Below, one piece after another: positions 23,522 through 32,659 of a stretch of DNA of 64,000 nucleotides (its first letter is position 1; every line of letters starts with the position of its first letter). The translations under genes were made by a program, and so were the position numbers. The notes beneath the pieces are model-generated. The model was not told where the DNA came from, searched no databases, and was given only the letters and a program-made list of their open reading frames with translations. Source of the stretch: JAJDXO01 sp965221855 (GTDB lineage: Bacteria; Pseudomonadota; Alphaproteobacteria; Rhodospirillales; UBA2165). The DNA is taken from the NCBI GenBank assembly GCA_965221855.1, contig CBDCSV010000007.1:310001-374000 (forward strand). The letters run 5' to 3'.

Positions 23522-24016
23522 ATGCCGGATTCAATCCATATTCCCCCTGTCGTCGTGACCGCGACGGTCAACGGCGAACGGGTCTCGCGCGCGGTCGAAC
23601 CCCGGATGAACCTGGTCGATTTCCTCCGCGAGGAACTGGAACTCACCGGCAGCCACATCGGATGCGAACACGGCGTTTGCGGCGCCTGTACCGTCAGGGT
23701 CGATGGGACCATCGTCCGCGGTTGCCTGATGCTGGCCGTCCAGGCCGACGGCGCCGACGTCCTGACCATAGAAGGTCTGTCGGAAAGCGGCGAGATCGCC
23801 GATCTGCAGGAGAGCTTCAAGACCCGCAATGCGGCGCAATGCGGCTTCTGCACGCCGGGAATGCTGATGACGGCCGCCGAACTGCTGGCCGAGAACCCCG
23901 GCGCCGATCGAACGGAAATCCGGCAGCACATTTCCGGCAATTTCTGCCGCTGCACCGGTTACCAGGCGATTGTCGACGCCATAGAGGAAACCGGAAAAAA
24001 CCGGGGAGAGAAATAA
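23522..24016 (+). CDS. Molybdenum hydroxylase, [2Fe-2S] subunit (CoxS/CutS type)
   Basis: A 164-residue small subunit with both clusters' ligands: Cys48, 53, 56 and 68 in the plant-ferredoxin-like N-terminal domain (GCEHGVCGAC...C) and Cys107, 110, 142 and 144 in the helical domain (QCGFC...FCRC). It carries electrons from the molybdopterin site to FAD. The TAA shares a base with the ATG of the large subunit. Confidence 0.95.
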   Translation: MPDSIHIPPVVVTATVNGERVSRAVEPRMNLVDFLREELELTGSHIGCEHGVCGACTVRVDGTIVRGCLMLAVQADGADVLTIEGLSESGEIADLQESFKTRNAAQCGFCTPGMLMTAAELLAENPGADRTEIRQHISGNFCRCTGYQAIVDAIEETGKNRGEK

Positions 24017-26400
24017 TGGCCGATAGCCCCGTTGTCACCGTTCACGACCGGCCCAACAGCTATATCGGCCGCTCGGTTCCCCGTCCCAACGTCCAGCGGT
24101 TGCTCCATGGCCGCGGCACGTTCACCGACGACATCAAGCTGCCGCGAATGGTCCATGCGGCGTACCTGCGTTCACCGTTCGCCCACGCCGACATCAAGTC
24201 GATCGACGTCGATGCGGCCAAGGCGGCGCCGGGGGTGGTCGGGGTCTTCACCGGAAAAGAGATCGCCGAACTCTGTGAACCCTGGGTCGGTGTTCTCTCC
24301 CACCTGGAGGGCATGCGTTCGCCTCCGCAATACCCGATGGCCATCGACAGGGCCCGCTGGCAGGGTGAGCCGGTGGTCGCCGTGGTCGCCGAGACCCGCG
24401 CGCAGGCCGAAGACGCCGTCGAACTGGTCGAAGTGGACTGGGCCGAACTGCCGGCCGCCTGCGACATGACGGCGGCGCTCGATGCCGACGCACCGGTGAT
24501 CCACGAAGAGTACGGCAACAATCTCTGTTGGGAGCGGATCGTCGATGAAGGCGATGTGGACGCCGCGTTCGATCAGGCGGCTGTGGTCGTGGAGGACGAT
24601 TTCACCTTCGGCCGCCACACCGGCGTCACGCTGGAACCGAGATCCATTATCTCCAATTGGGATCCGTCCGAGGAACAGCTCACGGTCTACATGTCGACCC
24701 AGGGTCCGCACATGCTTCAGGCCATCTTCGCCAAGCATTTCGGTCTGGAGGAGCACCGGGTTCGGGTGATTTGCAAGGATGTGGGCGGCGCGTTCGGCAT
24801 CAAGGTGCACACCTACGGCGACGAGATCGCGACCGCCGCGCTGACCATGCTTCTGAAGCGGCCGGTGAAATTCATCCCCGACCGGATGGAAAGCTTCACG
24901 GCCGACATTCATGCCCGTCATCACACGATCAAGGCGCGGATGGCGGTGGCCGAGGACGGCAAGATCCTCGCCATCGATTTCGACGACCTCACCGGCATCG
25001 GACCCTACTCCATGTACCCGCGGTCAAGCGGAATCGAGATCAATCAGGTGCTCAATCTGACCGGCGGGCCCTACACCATCGAAAACTATCGGGCGCGGGG
25101 ACGGGTGGTGTTTCAGAACAAGCCGTTGATGTGCCAATACCGGGCGGTCGGCCACCCCATCGCCACCGCGATGCAGGAAGCGCTGGTCGATCACGCGGCC
25201 CAGGAGTTGGGTATGGATGTGGTGGAAATCCGGGAAAGGAACCTGGTTCCCGACGATGCCTATCCGACCAAATCCATCACCGGCATGCCGTTCGACAAGC
25301 TCTCCCATCATGCCGCCAAGGACAAGCTGCTCGGTATGATTGACTATGCGGGGCTGCGGGCCGACCAGGAGAAGGCGCGGGAATCCGGCATCTATCGCGG
25401 TATCGGATTTGCCTGCATGATCGAGGTGACGAGCCCCAGCCCCATGTTCTACGGGGTCGGCGGCGCGCCGATCTCGGCCCAGGACGGCGTGACCCTGCGC
25501 CTGGATGCCAAGGGCAACCTGATTGTCGCGTCGGGCGTCACCGAGCAGGGTCAAGGCGCCGAAGCGGTCCTTTCACAGGTCGCCGCGACGGCGGTCGGCG
25601 TGACCCCGGACAAGATCAAGATCATCACCGGCGATACGGAGATCACCCCATATGGCGGCGGCACCTGGGCCTCCCGGGGCACCGGCATCGCCGGCGAAGC
25701 GGCGGCGCAGGCCGGCCACGCCCTTCGGGATCAGGTATTGGAAGTCGCCGGCATCATGCTGCAGTCGGAACCGCGGAAGCTCGATATCCGGGACAACGCG
25801 GTTGTTGATGCCGATACGGGCAACGAACGGATCAGCCTCGCCGAGGTCGGACGGGTGGTCTACTACCGCGCCGATACCCTGCCCAAGGATTATCAGTCGG
25901 AGCTCGTTGCCACCCGGCACCACGTGCCCAAGAAGTTTCCCTTCGCGTTCACCAACGGCATCCATTGCTCCCACGCCGAGGTTGATGTGGATACGGGCAT
26001 GGTGAAACTGCTCAACTATTGGGTGGTCGAGGATTGCGGCACGGTGATCAATCCGTTGCTGGTGGAGGAGCAGGTGCGCGGCGGGGTGATTCAGGGCATC
26101 GGCGGCGCGCTCTACGAAGAGTGCCTCTACAGCGACGAGGGGCAGCTGCTCAACGGCAATCTCGCCGACTATCTGGTGCCCATGGCCGCGGAGATGCCCG
26201 ATATCGAGGTTGGTCATGTGACCAGTCCCAACAGCGATTCCGAACTCGGCGCGAAGGGCGCCGGGGAAGGCGGGACCGGCGGGTCGCCCGCGGCGATTCT
26301 CAACGCGGTCAACGACGCCTTGCTGCCGTTGGGAGCGCGGTTGACCGTCAACCCGATGACTCCGGAACGGGTGCTTCGCGCGCTCGGCAAGACCGAATAG
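24016..26400 (+). CDS. Molybdenum hydroxylase, molybdopterin-binding large subunit (CoxL/CutL-like, not CO dehydrogenase)
   Basis: A 794-residue catalytic subunit. It begins IGRSVPRPNVQRLLHGRG-like, the usual entry to the Ald_Xan_dh domain, and includes KDVGGAFGIK (molybdopterin contact) and the catalytic-Glu motif GAGEGGTGG near residue 748. The active-site loop reads CQYRAVGHP (about 372-380), not the AYxCSFR of true CO dehydrogenase nor the common YRGAGRP. A hydroxylase for an aromatic N-heterocycle, aldehyde or similar small molecule is likely. Maturation genes (coxD/E/F-like) are not in the window. GGGGAGAG precedes the coupled ATG. Confidence 0.92.
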   Translation: MADSPVVTVHDRPNSYIGRSVPRPNVQRLLHGRGTFTDDIKLPRMVHAAYLRSPFAHADIKSIDVDAAKAAPGVVGVFTGKEIAELCEPWVGVLSHLEGMRSPPQYPMAIDRARWQGEPVVAVVAETRAQAEDAVELVEVDWAELPAACDMTAALDADAPVIHEEYGNNLCWERIVDEGDVDAAFDQAAVVVEDDFTFGRHTGVTLEPRSIISNWDPSEEQLTVYMSTQGPHMLQAIFAKHFGLEEHRVRVICKDVGGAFGIKVHTYGDEIATAALTMLLKRPVKFIPDRMESFTADIHARHHTIKARMAVAEDGKILAIDFDDLTGIGPYSMYPRSSGIEINQVLNLTGGPYTIENYRARGRVVFQNKPLMCQYRAVGHPIATAMQEALVDHAAQELGMDVVEIRERNLVPDDAYPTKSITGMPFDKLSHHAAKDKLLGMIDYAGLRADQEKARESGIYRGIGFACMIEVTSPSPMFYGVGGAPISAQDGVTLRLDAKGNLIVASGVTEQGQGAEAVLSQVAATAVGVTPDKIKIITGDTEITPYGGGTWASRGTGIAGEAAAQAGHALRDQVLEVAGIMLQSEPRKLDIRDNAVVDADTGNERISLAEVGRVVYYRADTLPKDYQSELVATRHHVPKKFPFAFTNGIHCSHAEVDVDTGMVKLLNYWVVEDCGTVINPLLVEEQVRGGVIQGIGGALYEECLYSDEGQLLNGNLADYLVPMAAEMPDIEVGHVTSPNSDSELGAKGAGEGGTGGSPAAILNAVNDALLPLGARLTVNPMTPERVLRALGKTE

Positions 26401-26546
26401 GCATTGTCCAAGCGGAAAATTATCACTCTGCATTCGCGCTTTCGTGGGCAATTTCCGTGTGCTACCGTTCCGTCGAATTTTTCGATGCCGGACACCGACG
26501 AAACGATCCGGCGAGGTTTTGAAACCATTTCTGGGAGGCGTCTTCG

Positions 26547-27791
26547 ATGCGATTCTTCAGACAACTAGTACTAGCCATCGCCGCGTTGGCGGTGGTCGTT
26601 GCCTACTCGCCGCAGGTGAGTGCGCAATCCGGCAAGCCCATCAAGATCGGTTTCTCGATGGCGCTCACCGGCGTTCTCGGGGCCGGCGGCAAGAGCGCGC
26701 TGATCGCCATGGAGATCTGGCGCGACGACGTTAACAAGAAGGGCGGCCTTCTCGGACGCCCCGTCGAACTGGTGTATTACGACGATGCCACGACGCCCGC
26801 GAAGGTGCCGGCCATCTACACCAAGCTGCTGAACGTCGACAAGGTCGACCTCGTGGTTTCCAGCTACGGCACCGACGTGATCGCGCCGGCCATGCCCATC
26901 GTCATGCGGTCGGGCAAGGTGTTCATGGGGCTGTTCGGTCTCGACGTGAACCACAAGTTCAAATATGACCGCTACTTCCAGATCATGCCTGCCGGTCCGA
27001 ACCCGGCCCAGGATTGGTCACGCGGCTTCTTCGATATCGCCAAGGAAAAGGGCCTGAAGAGCGTGGCGCTGGCTGGTGCGGATGCGGAATTCGCGCAGAA
27101 CGCCGTCAAGGGCGCCCGCGCGAACGCCAAGCAGGACGGGCTGAACATCGTCTATGACAAGAGCTTCCCGCCCTCCACGGCCGACTTTACGCCGATCCTT
27201 CGGGCCATACAGGCGACCAATCCCGATATCATCTACTTCGGGTCCTATCCGGCGAACTCCGTGGGTATCGTCAAGGCGGCCAACGAGCTCGGCCTCAAGG
27301 CCAAGCTGGTGGGCGGCGGCATGGTCGGTCTGCAATTCGCGGCGATCATGAAGAACCTCGGCCCGGGCCTGAACAACCTCGTCAATTACGATTTCTGGGT
27401 TCCGGCGAAAACGCTGAAGTTCCCGGGCATCGACGAGTTCCTGAAGAAGTACCAGGCGGCTGCCGCCGGCAAGGGTGTCGACCTGCTGGGTCACTACCTC
27501 CCGCCGTGGGCCTATGCCTACATGCAGGTTCTGGGTCAAGCCGTCGAGGCGACCAAGTCCCTGGATGACAAGAAACTGGCCGAGTACATCCACAAGACCA
27601 CCTTCAACACCGTGGTTGGACCGGTCAAATTCGGCAAGAACGGCGAATGGGCCACGTCTCGCGCGCTGATGATTCAGTTCCGCGGCATCAAGGCGAACAA
27701 TCTGGATCAGTTCAAGATGGAAGGCACACGCGTCGTCCTGAAGCCAGACACGGTCAAGTCCGGGGATATCATGTTCCCGTACAAGAAGTAG
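26547..27791 (+). CDS. Branched-chain-type ABC transporter, substrate-binding protein
   Basis: A 414-residue type I periplasmic binding protein (LivK-like). Signal peptide MRFFRQLVLAIAALAVVVAY with an AQS/SAQ cleavage zone, then IKIGFSMALTGVLGAGGK, the family ligand-loop start, and DDATTPAKVPAIYTKLL in lobe I. Ligand identity is open: the family spans amino acids, amides, aromatic acids and urea. A GGGAGG site lies upstream. It leads a five-gene ABC operon directly after the molybdenum hydroxylase, suggesting that it imports that enzyme's substrate. Confidence 0.94.
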   Translation: MRFFRQLVLAIAALAVVVAYSPQVSAQSGKPIKIGFSMALTGVLGAGGKSALIAMEIWRDDVNKKGGLLGRPVELVYYDDATTPAKVPAIYTKLLNVDKVDLVVSSYGTDVIAPAMPIVMRSGKVFMGLFGLDVNHKFKYDRYFQIMPAGPNPAQDWSRGFFDIAKEKGLKSVALAGADAEFAQNAVKGARANAKQDGLNIVYDKSFPPSTADFTPILRAIQATNPDIIYFGSYPANSVGIVKAANELGLKAKLVGGGMVGLQFAAIMKNLGPGLNNLVNYDFWVPAKTLKFPGIDEFLKKYQAAAAGKGVDLLGHYLPPWAYAYMQVLGQAVEATKSLDDKKLAEYIHKTTFNTVVGPVKFGKNGEWATSRALMIQFRGIKANNLDQFKMEGTRVVLKPDTVKSGDIMFPYKK

Positions 27792-27831
27792 ACCAAGTAC
27801 GACCTGACAGAAGCCCGCGGCGACCGTATCC

Positions 27832-28704
27832 ATGGATGCATCTCTATTCCTGAATGCGATTGCCGCGGGCATTCTTCTGGGCGGTTTCTATGCCGCCGTC
27901 GCGCTCGGCCTGTCGATCGTCTTCGGCCAGCTCGACATCGTCAATATTGCCCACCCGGCCTTCATCGTGGCCGGGTCCTATCTGGTTTTCGCCCTGAACG
28001 GAGGTTTCGGCCTCGACCCGGTGATCGCCGGCATTCTGCTGATGCCCATATTCTTCGCGGTGGGCGTCTTCGTTTATCGCGTCTATTACGCGGCATTCGA
28101 GCGAACCGGCCGGGAGTCGCTGGCGGGCCTCGCCTTTTTCTTCGGCCTCATGTTCGTCATCGAGGTTCTCTTCATCATTTTCTACGGCGTCGATTACCGG
28201 CTAGTCGAAGCCGACTATATCGGCAAACAGATCGAGATCGGCCTCGTCGGCATTCCGTGGCGGATGCTGGTGCCGTTCTGCGCGGCGCTGGTCATGACCG
28301 GCGCCGTCTATCTGTTCATGTCCCGGACCTTCCTTGGCCGCGCGATTCTGGCGGTGTCGCAGGACCGGTTGGCGCTGCAGCTCATGGGTGCCGATCCGGT
28401 CAAGATCAAGCAGATCGCCTTCGGTATCGGCATCGCGACGGCGGCGCTCGCCGGCGCGCTTCTGATCATGATCGGCCCGGTGGAGCCGACCATCGGGCGG
28501 CTTTATATCGGCCGGATTTTCGCCATCATCGTACTCGGCGGCATGGGCAGCATCCCCGGAACGCTCGTCGCGGCGCTTATCATTGGCCTGTCGGAGAGTA
28601 TCGTCACGACCTATATCGGGCCGTCCTGGGCGCCGACGGTGGCGTTCGGCTTCTTGCTGATAACGCTGGCGGTTCGCCCGCAGGGCCTGTTTGGACGGCT
28701 ATAA
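27832..28704 (+). CDS. livH: Branched-chain-type ABC transporter permease (LivH)
   Basis: A 290-residue inner-membrane permease with eight or so hydrophobic stretches. The conserved LivH segments are GGFYAAVALGLSIVFGQL and IVNIAHPAFIVAGSY near the start, AVSQDRLALQLMGADPVKIK (EAA-like coupling loop) and GGMGSIPGTLVAALIIGLSE. Its TAA shares a base with the livM ATG. Confidence 0.95.
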   Translation: MDASLFLNAIAAGILLGGFYAAVALGLSIVFGQLDIVNIAHPAFIVAGSYLVFALNGGFGLDPVIAGILLMPIFFAVGVFVYRVYYAAFERTGRESLAGLAFFFGLMFVIEVLFIIFYGVDYRLVEADYIGKQIEIGLVGIPWRMLVPFCAALVMTGAVYLFMSRTFLGRAILAVSQDRLALQLMGADPVKIKQIAFGIGIATAALAGALLIMIGPVEPTIGRLYIGRIFAIIVLGGMGSIPGTLVAALIIGLSESIVTTYIGPSWAPTVAFGFLLITLAVRPQGLFGRL

Positions 28705-29657
28705 TGAAATTCAGCGGGTTCTGGATAGGCATTGTTTTGGTGCTCGTCGCGGGCTTCGTCCTGGCCGGCGTCGCGGACAACCAGTTCCTGTTTTTTGCCG
28801 GTTACGTGGTCCTGCAGGGCCTGATCATGGCCGTGGCGTGGAATGTCCTCGGCGGGTTTACCGGCTATGTCAATTTCGGCAGCGCCGGATTCTTCGCCAT
28901 CGGCGCCTACACGGCGATCGCGCTTCACCAGTTCGCCGAATTGCCGCTGCTGGTCCTGATCGTCATCGCCGGTATCGTGTGCGGATTGATCGGCCTGGGC
29001 ACCGGTTATTTGACCCTCCGGCTGCGCGGCGTCTACTTCGCCATCGCGACATTGGCCATGGCCATCGTGTTCGAATCGCTGATCACCAACTGGGATTATG
29101 TCGGCGGTTCCGCGGGCGCCTATGTGATTACGCCCGCGGAAGTGCCGTTCTTCGACAGCTTCATCGAAATGATGTTCATTCTGATGCTGGTCTTGTCGCT
29201 GATCTGCGTGGCGGTGTCCCGATATCTCAGTATGTCGCGGATGGGACGGGGGCTGGCATCCATTCGTGACGATGAAACCGCCGCCGAATGCATGGGCGTT
29301 CCGACCCTTCGATTGAAGCTCATCTCGACCACCGTCATGGGCGTCATGATGGGGGTGGCCGGCGCGCCGTTCCCGTTCTTCGTCACCTACATCAACCCGC
29401 TCTCCGCGTTCGATCTGCTGATCGCCGTCAACGCGATCGCCATGCCGATGATCGGCGGCACGGCGGTGTGGTTCGGACCCGTCATCGGCGCGCTGCTGCT
29501 CGGCACGATCCAGCAAATCGTGACCGTCACCATTTCTTCCGAGTTGAACATCCTGATCGTCGGCGTGGTGCTGATCGCGTTCGTGGCCCTCGCTCCCCGC
29601 GGGATCGTCGGGCTGTTCCAGGACTTTGCGCGGAAGCGCCGTGAGGGGGGCAAGTGA
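28704..29657 (+). CDS. livM: Branched-chain-type ABC transporter permease (LivM)
   Basis: A 317-residue second permease. LivM signatures: AWNVLGGFTGYVNFGSAGFF, LRLRGVYFAIATLAMA and the coupling loop GRGLASIRDDETAAECMGV, with a final GGTAVWFGPVIGALLLGT. The ATG overlaps the livH stop; the 3' end runs through the livG start region. Confidence 0.95.
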   Translation: MKFSGFWIGIVLVLVAGFVLAGVADNQFLFFAGYVVLQGLIMAVAWNVLGGFTGYVNFGSAGFFAIGAYTAIALHQFAELPLLVLIVIAGIVCGLIGLGTGYLTLRLRGVYFAIATLAMAIVFESLITNWDYVGGSAGAYVITPAEVPFFDSFIEMMFILMLVLSLICVAVSRYLSMSRMGRGLASIRDDETAAECMGVPTLRLKLISTTVMGVMMGVAGAPFPFFVTYINPLSAFDLLIAVNAIAMPMIGGTAVWFGPVIGALLLGTIQQIVTVTISSELNILIVGVVLIAFVALAPRGIVGLFQDFARKRREGGK

Positions 29658-30388
29658 TGGACGCCGACGGCCGCATTCTCGACGTTCACGGTCTGACCAA
29701 GCGGTTCGGCGGTTTTGTCGCGCTCAATAACGTCAGCATGCATCTGAACCCGCGCGAGCGGCTGGGTCTTATCGGTCCCAACGGGTCCGGCAAGACGACG
29801 ATGATCAACTGCATTTCCGGCGCGCTGTTCAACGAAGAGGGATCGGTGGTTTTTCGGGGAGAGGAGATCACCGGCCTGCCGGCCTTCAAGCGGGCCGAGC
29901 TCGGCATATCCAGATCCTTCCAGATCCCCAGGCCTTTCCGGACCATGAGCATCCTGGAAAACATGCTGGTTCCCATGGAGTACGCCGCCTGGGGGCGTGT
30001 CGATCATGCGACGCACGAGGACCGGGCGATGGAAATTCTGGCCCTGGTCGGATTCCAGGACCGCGCCCAGGAGAATTCGGGCAACCTGACCCAGGTTGAT
30101 CTTCGGAAGCTCGAACTCGCCCGGGCGCTTGCCGCACAGCCCGATGTGCTGGTTTCGGATGAATCGATGGCGGGCCTGTCCAGCGCCGAGGTTGACGAGG
30201 TTCTGGAAATTCTGTTCAAGCTCAATGAGCGGGGCGTGGCCGTCATCATGATCGAGCACATCATGCGGGCGGTGATGCGCTACTGCGAGCGAATTTACGT
30301 CCTGGATGCCGGTCAACTGATCGCCGAAGGGACGCCGGAAGAGATTCAAGGAAACCCAGACGTGGAGCGTGCGTACCTTGGCGAATAG
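29657..30388 (+). CDS. livG: Branched-chain-type ABC transporter ATPase (LivG) with atypical signature motif
   Basis: A 243-residue ATPase. Walker A is GPNGSGKTT (about 38-46) and Walker B is VLVSDESMAGL, with Ser for the usual Pro after DE. The ABC signature region reads NLTQVDLRKLELARAL where LivG proteins normally have a Y-G-x-Q core, so the signature Gly is absent. Relatives with similar wording exist as I recall, so this may be a subfamily trait rather than decay. The ATG at 29657 overlaps the livM TGA; a GTG one codon earlier is possible. Confidence 0.92.
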   Translation: MDADGRILDVHGLTKRFGGFVALNNVSMHLNPRERLGLIGPNGSGKTTMINCISGALFNEEGSVVFRGEEITGLPAFKRAELGISRSFQIPRPFRTMSILENMLVPMEYAAWGRVDHATHEDRAMEILALVGFQDRAQENSGNLTQVDLRKLELARALAAQPDVLVSDESMAGLSSAEVDEVLEILFKLNERGVAVIMIEHIMRAVMRYCERIYVLDAGQLIAEGTPEEIQGNPDVERAYLGE

Positions 30389-31109
30389 CTTGAGCATATC
30401 CAACGTCGAAGCGGGCTACGGTTCCGTTCGGGTGCTTCACGATGTCACCATCAACGTCGGCGGCGGCGAAACGGTGGTCCTGCTCGGCTCCAACGGCAAC
30501 GGCAAGTCGACGCTGATCAAATGCGTTACCGGGCTGGTCGAGCCGGATAGCGGCGAGATCGTCTTCGAGAGCGATGGCGAGAAGATCAATCTGATCGGCA
30601 AGTCGCCGGAAGAAATCGTCGATCTGGGCATCGCCATGGTTCCGGAGGGGCGGCGTTTGTTTCCGGCGCTGACCGTCGAGGAAAATCTGACCCTCGGCGC
30701 CTACCGGCCGGCGGCGCGTGCAAAGCTCGACGAGAACTTGGAGTTCGTCTATGGGGCGTTTCCGAGGCTCCTGGAGCGCCGCGGCCAGCTTGCCGGCTCC
30801 ATGAGCGGCGGCGAACAGCAGATGGTCGCCATCGCCCGGTCCATGATGTCCGATCCCAAAATCCTGCTGGTGGACGAGCCCTCGGTCGGTCTCGCGCCCA
30901 TCCTCGTCAGCCAGACGATCGCCAAGATCAAGGAACTCCAGGAGCAGCGGAACCTGACGATTCTGATGGCCGAACAAAACTTCAATCAGGCCATCAAGAT
31001 CGCCGATCGCGGTTACATCATCGTCCACGGCCAGATCGAATTCGAGGGTGCCGATGCCGCCGCCCTCGAGAACAACGAAATGATCAAGCAATACTACCTA
31101 GGCGCTTGA
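30369..31109 (+). CDS. livF: Branched-chain-type ABC transporter ATPase (LivF)
   Basis: A 246-residue ATPase with canonical motifs: Walker A GSNGNGKST, signature SMSGGEQQ, Walker B ILLVDEPSVGL and the LivF-typical MVPEGRRLFPALTVEENLTL. It pairs with LivG, whose own signature is degenerate, so the two nucleotide sites may be unequal. The GTG at 30369 overlaps livG by 20 bases; a TTG at 30378 with GGAG ten bases before it is a good alternative start. Confidence 0.93.
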   Translation: MRTLANSLSISNVEAGYGSVRVLHDVTINVGGGETVVLLGSNGNGKSTLIKCVTGLVEPDSGEIVFESDGEKINLIGKSPEEIVDLGIAMVPEGRRLFPALTVEENLTLGAYRPAARAKLDENLEFVYGAFPRLLERRGQLAGSMSGGEQQMVAIARSMMSDPKILLVDEPSVGLAPILVSQTIAKIKELQEQRNLTILMAEQNFNQAIKIADRGYIIVHGQIEFEGADAAALENNEMIKQYYLGA

Positions 31110-31124
31110 GCGCGCCGGGCGCGA

Positions 31125-31535
31125 TCAGTCGTAGTAATTCAATTCGATGGTGATGTTGTTCGGGTCTTCCAGGAAGACCTGCTGCAGGTTCATGTCCGGC
31201 ACCACCCGCTCGCGATAGGGAATTTTCAGCTTCTCGAGCCTTGACTTGAGCTCATCCACATCGCTTGCCCGAAAGGCCAGGTGATCGACGGCGCCGCCGC
31301 CGTCCAGGTCATCGAGATCGACATCTCCCAGATATTCGATCAGGCCCGAGGGATCGTCTTCGTCAATGCCGACCAAATGCACCACCGCCATCTTGCCCAC
31401 ATACATCCAGTAGCCCGGAAAATCGAGCGGCGGCCGGTCACCGACCCTCATGCCGAGGACGGTCTCGTAAAATTCCTTGCATTCCTCGAGCTTTATCGTA
31501 CGGATCGAAAAATGATCCATTTCATCGAGCGGCAT
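31125..31535 (-). CDS. Glyoxalase/VOC-family protein
   Basis: A 136-residue vicinal-oxygen-chelate protein: MDHFSIRTIKLEECKEFYET at the start, VVHLVGID in the middle, VDHLAFRASDVDELKSRL in the second module (His ligand) and NNITIELNYY at the end (Glu ligand). Start chosen at 31535, which has GGGAGG upstream. The family includes lyases, dioxygenases and isomerases; the substrate is unknown. Convergent with livF and last of a run of minus-strand catabolic genes. Confidence 0.85.
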   Translation of the reverse strand: MPLDEMDHFSIRTIKLEECKEFYETVLGMRVGDRPPLDFPGYWMYVGKMAVVHLVGIDEDDPSGLIEYLGDVDLDDLDGGGAVDHLAFRASDVDELKSRLEKLKIPYRERVVPDMNLQQVFLEDPNNITIELNYYD

Positions 31536-31606
31536 GGCGGCCTCCCTTCGTCGTCCAGCGTGTCGGGAAATTATACCCCAACAGAGCCGGTCGTGCATGA
31601 TCCTCG

Positions 31607-31915
31607 TCAGTTGTTTCCCATGCCCGGGGTCTCATCCATGATCACGGTTTCGACCTCGCCCGAACCGTCACGCCGATGAACGGCGGCGGCCTGATAGGCA
31701 TCCGACTCGAAGCAGGCCACGGCGGATTCGAAATCCGGGAACTCGACGATCACGAAACGCTCGAAATATTCCGGGCCTTCCATCACCTGATACCTGCCGC
31801 CCCGGGAGAGCGGCTTGCCGCCGTATTCCTTGAGAATGTCGCCAACGAGGTCGGTGTATTTGCGGTAGTTGTCCGGATTGTTGATTTTCGAACGGGCAAC
31901 CCAATACGCAGCCAT
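31607..31915 (-). CDS. DUF1330 family protein
   Basis: A 102-residue protein with a dimeric alpha-beta barrel fold expected. It starts MAAYWVARSKINNPDNY and contains KPLSRGGRYQVMEG and FVIVEFPDFESAVACFES, the recognisable DUF1330 pattern. AAGGAGCAAG precedes ATG 31915. Function is unknown; it is often found as a small companion in catabolic operons. Confidence 0.88.
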   Translation of the reverse strand: MAAYWVARSKINNPDNYRKYTDLVGDILKEYGGKPLSRGGRYQVMEGPEYFERFVIVEFPDFESAVACFESDAYQAAAVHRRDGSGEVETVIMDETPGMGNN

Positions 31916-31928
31916 TGTTTCTTGCTCC

Positions 31929-32579
31929 TTATGCAAACTCGCCTTCGCCGGGGATCGGCAGCGGCTGATCGTTTTCCGGGATGTTCCAGCCGGTCCGGAC
32001 CGCCGGACGCGCCGCCAGGAGTTTCAGCCAACGCAGAACGTTCGGGAACTCGGTGAGGTCCACTTCTTGCCAATTCCAGCGGGCGACCCATGGAAAGATA
32101 GCGATGTCGACGATGCTGTAGCCGCTACCGAGGAAGTACTCGTTGTCAGCGAGGCGTTTGTCCATGACGCCGTAAATTCGCCGGCATTCCTTGTCGTAGC
32201 GTTCGGTGGCGGGGGCATTCTCGCCCTTGCCGTACCGGCGGAAGATGTGAACCTGGCCGAACATGGGGCCGACACTGGCCTTCTGGAACATCAACCACTC
32301 CGTCATCTTCCACCGGCCGGTCTCGTCGGTGGGCGCAAGCCGGCCCGATTTCTCCGCCAAATACAGCAGGATGGCGCCGCTTTCCATCAGCGACAGGTCG
32401 TTGTCCGTGTCGACGATGGCCGGAATTTTGTTGTTCGGGCTGATTTTCAGAAATTCGGGATCAAATTGTTCGTCCTTGCCGATGTTTACCGGGTGGACGT
32501 TGTACGGCAGGCCGCACTCCTCGAGCATGATGGAGATCTTGCGGCCGTTGGGTGTGAACCAGGTATAGAGTTCGATCAT
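31929..32579 (-). CDS. Glutathione S-transferase family protein (Nu/YfcG-like)
   Basis: A 216-residue GST. The thioredoxin-like N-domain has YTWFTPNGRKISIMLEECG and NNKIPAIVD with the cis-Pro (about residue 55); the SLMESGAILLYLAEKSG segment holds the gamma-Glu-binding Glu-Ser. The C-terminal helical domain starts near 90. Thr-Pro-Asn in the first loop, rather than a Ser/Cys, is typical of YfcG/YghU disulphide-reductase-type GSTs. ATG 32579 has AAGGA upstream. It lies 13 bp before the DUF1330 gene. Confidence 0.9.
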   Translation of the reverse strand: MIELYTWFTPNGRKISIMLEECGLPYNVHPVNIGKDEQFDPEFLKISPNNKIPAIVDTDNDLSLMESGAILLYLAEKSGRLAPTDETGRWKMTEWLMFQKASVGPMFGQVHIFRRYGKGENAPATERYDKECRRIYGVMDKRLADNEYFLGSGYSIVDIAIFPWVARWNWQEVDLTEFPNVLRWLKLLAARPAVRTGWNIPENDQPLPIPGEGEFA

Positions 32580-32659
32580 TCTCAATCGTCCTTGATGTAT
32601 AGGGCGGCGGGAATGTACCGAAGGGTCCCGGGTCCTTCAATCACCCACCGGATAGTGCG

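Noticed and set aside
22670..26400. Carbon monoxide dehydrogenase (coxMSL)
   Set aside because: The large subunit lacks AYxCSFR, and cox accessory genes are absent.
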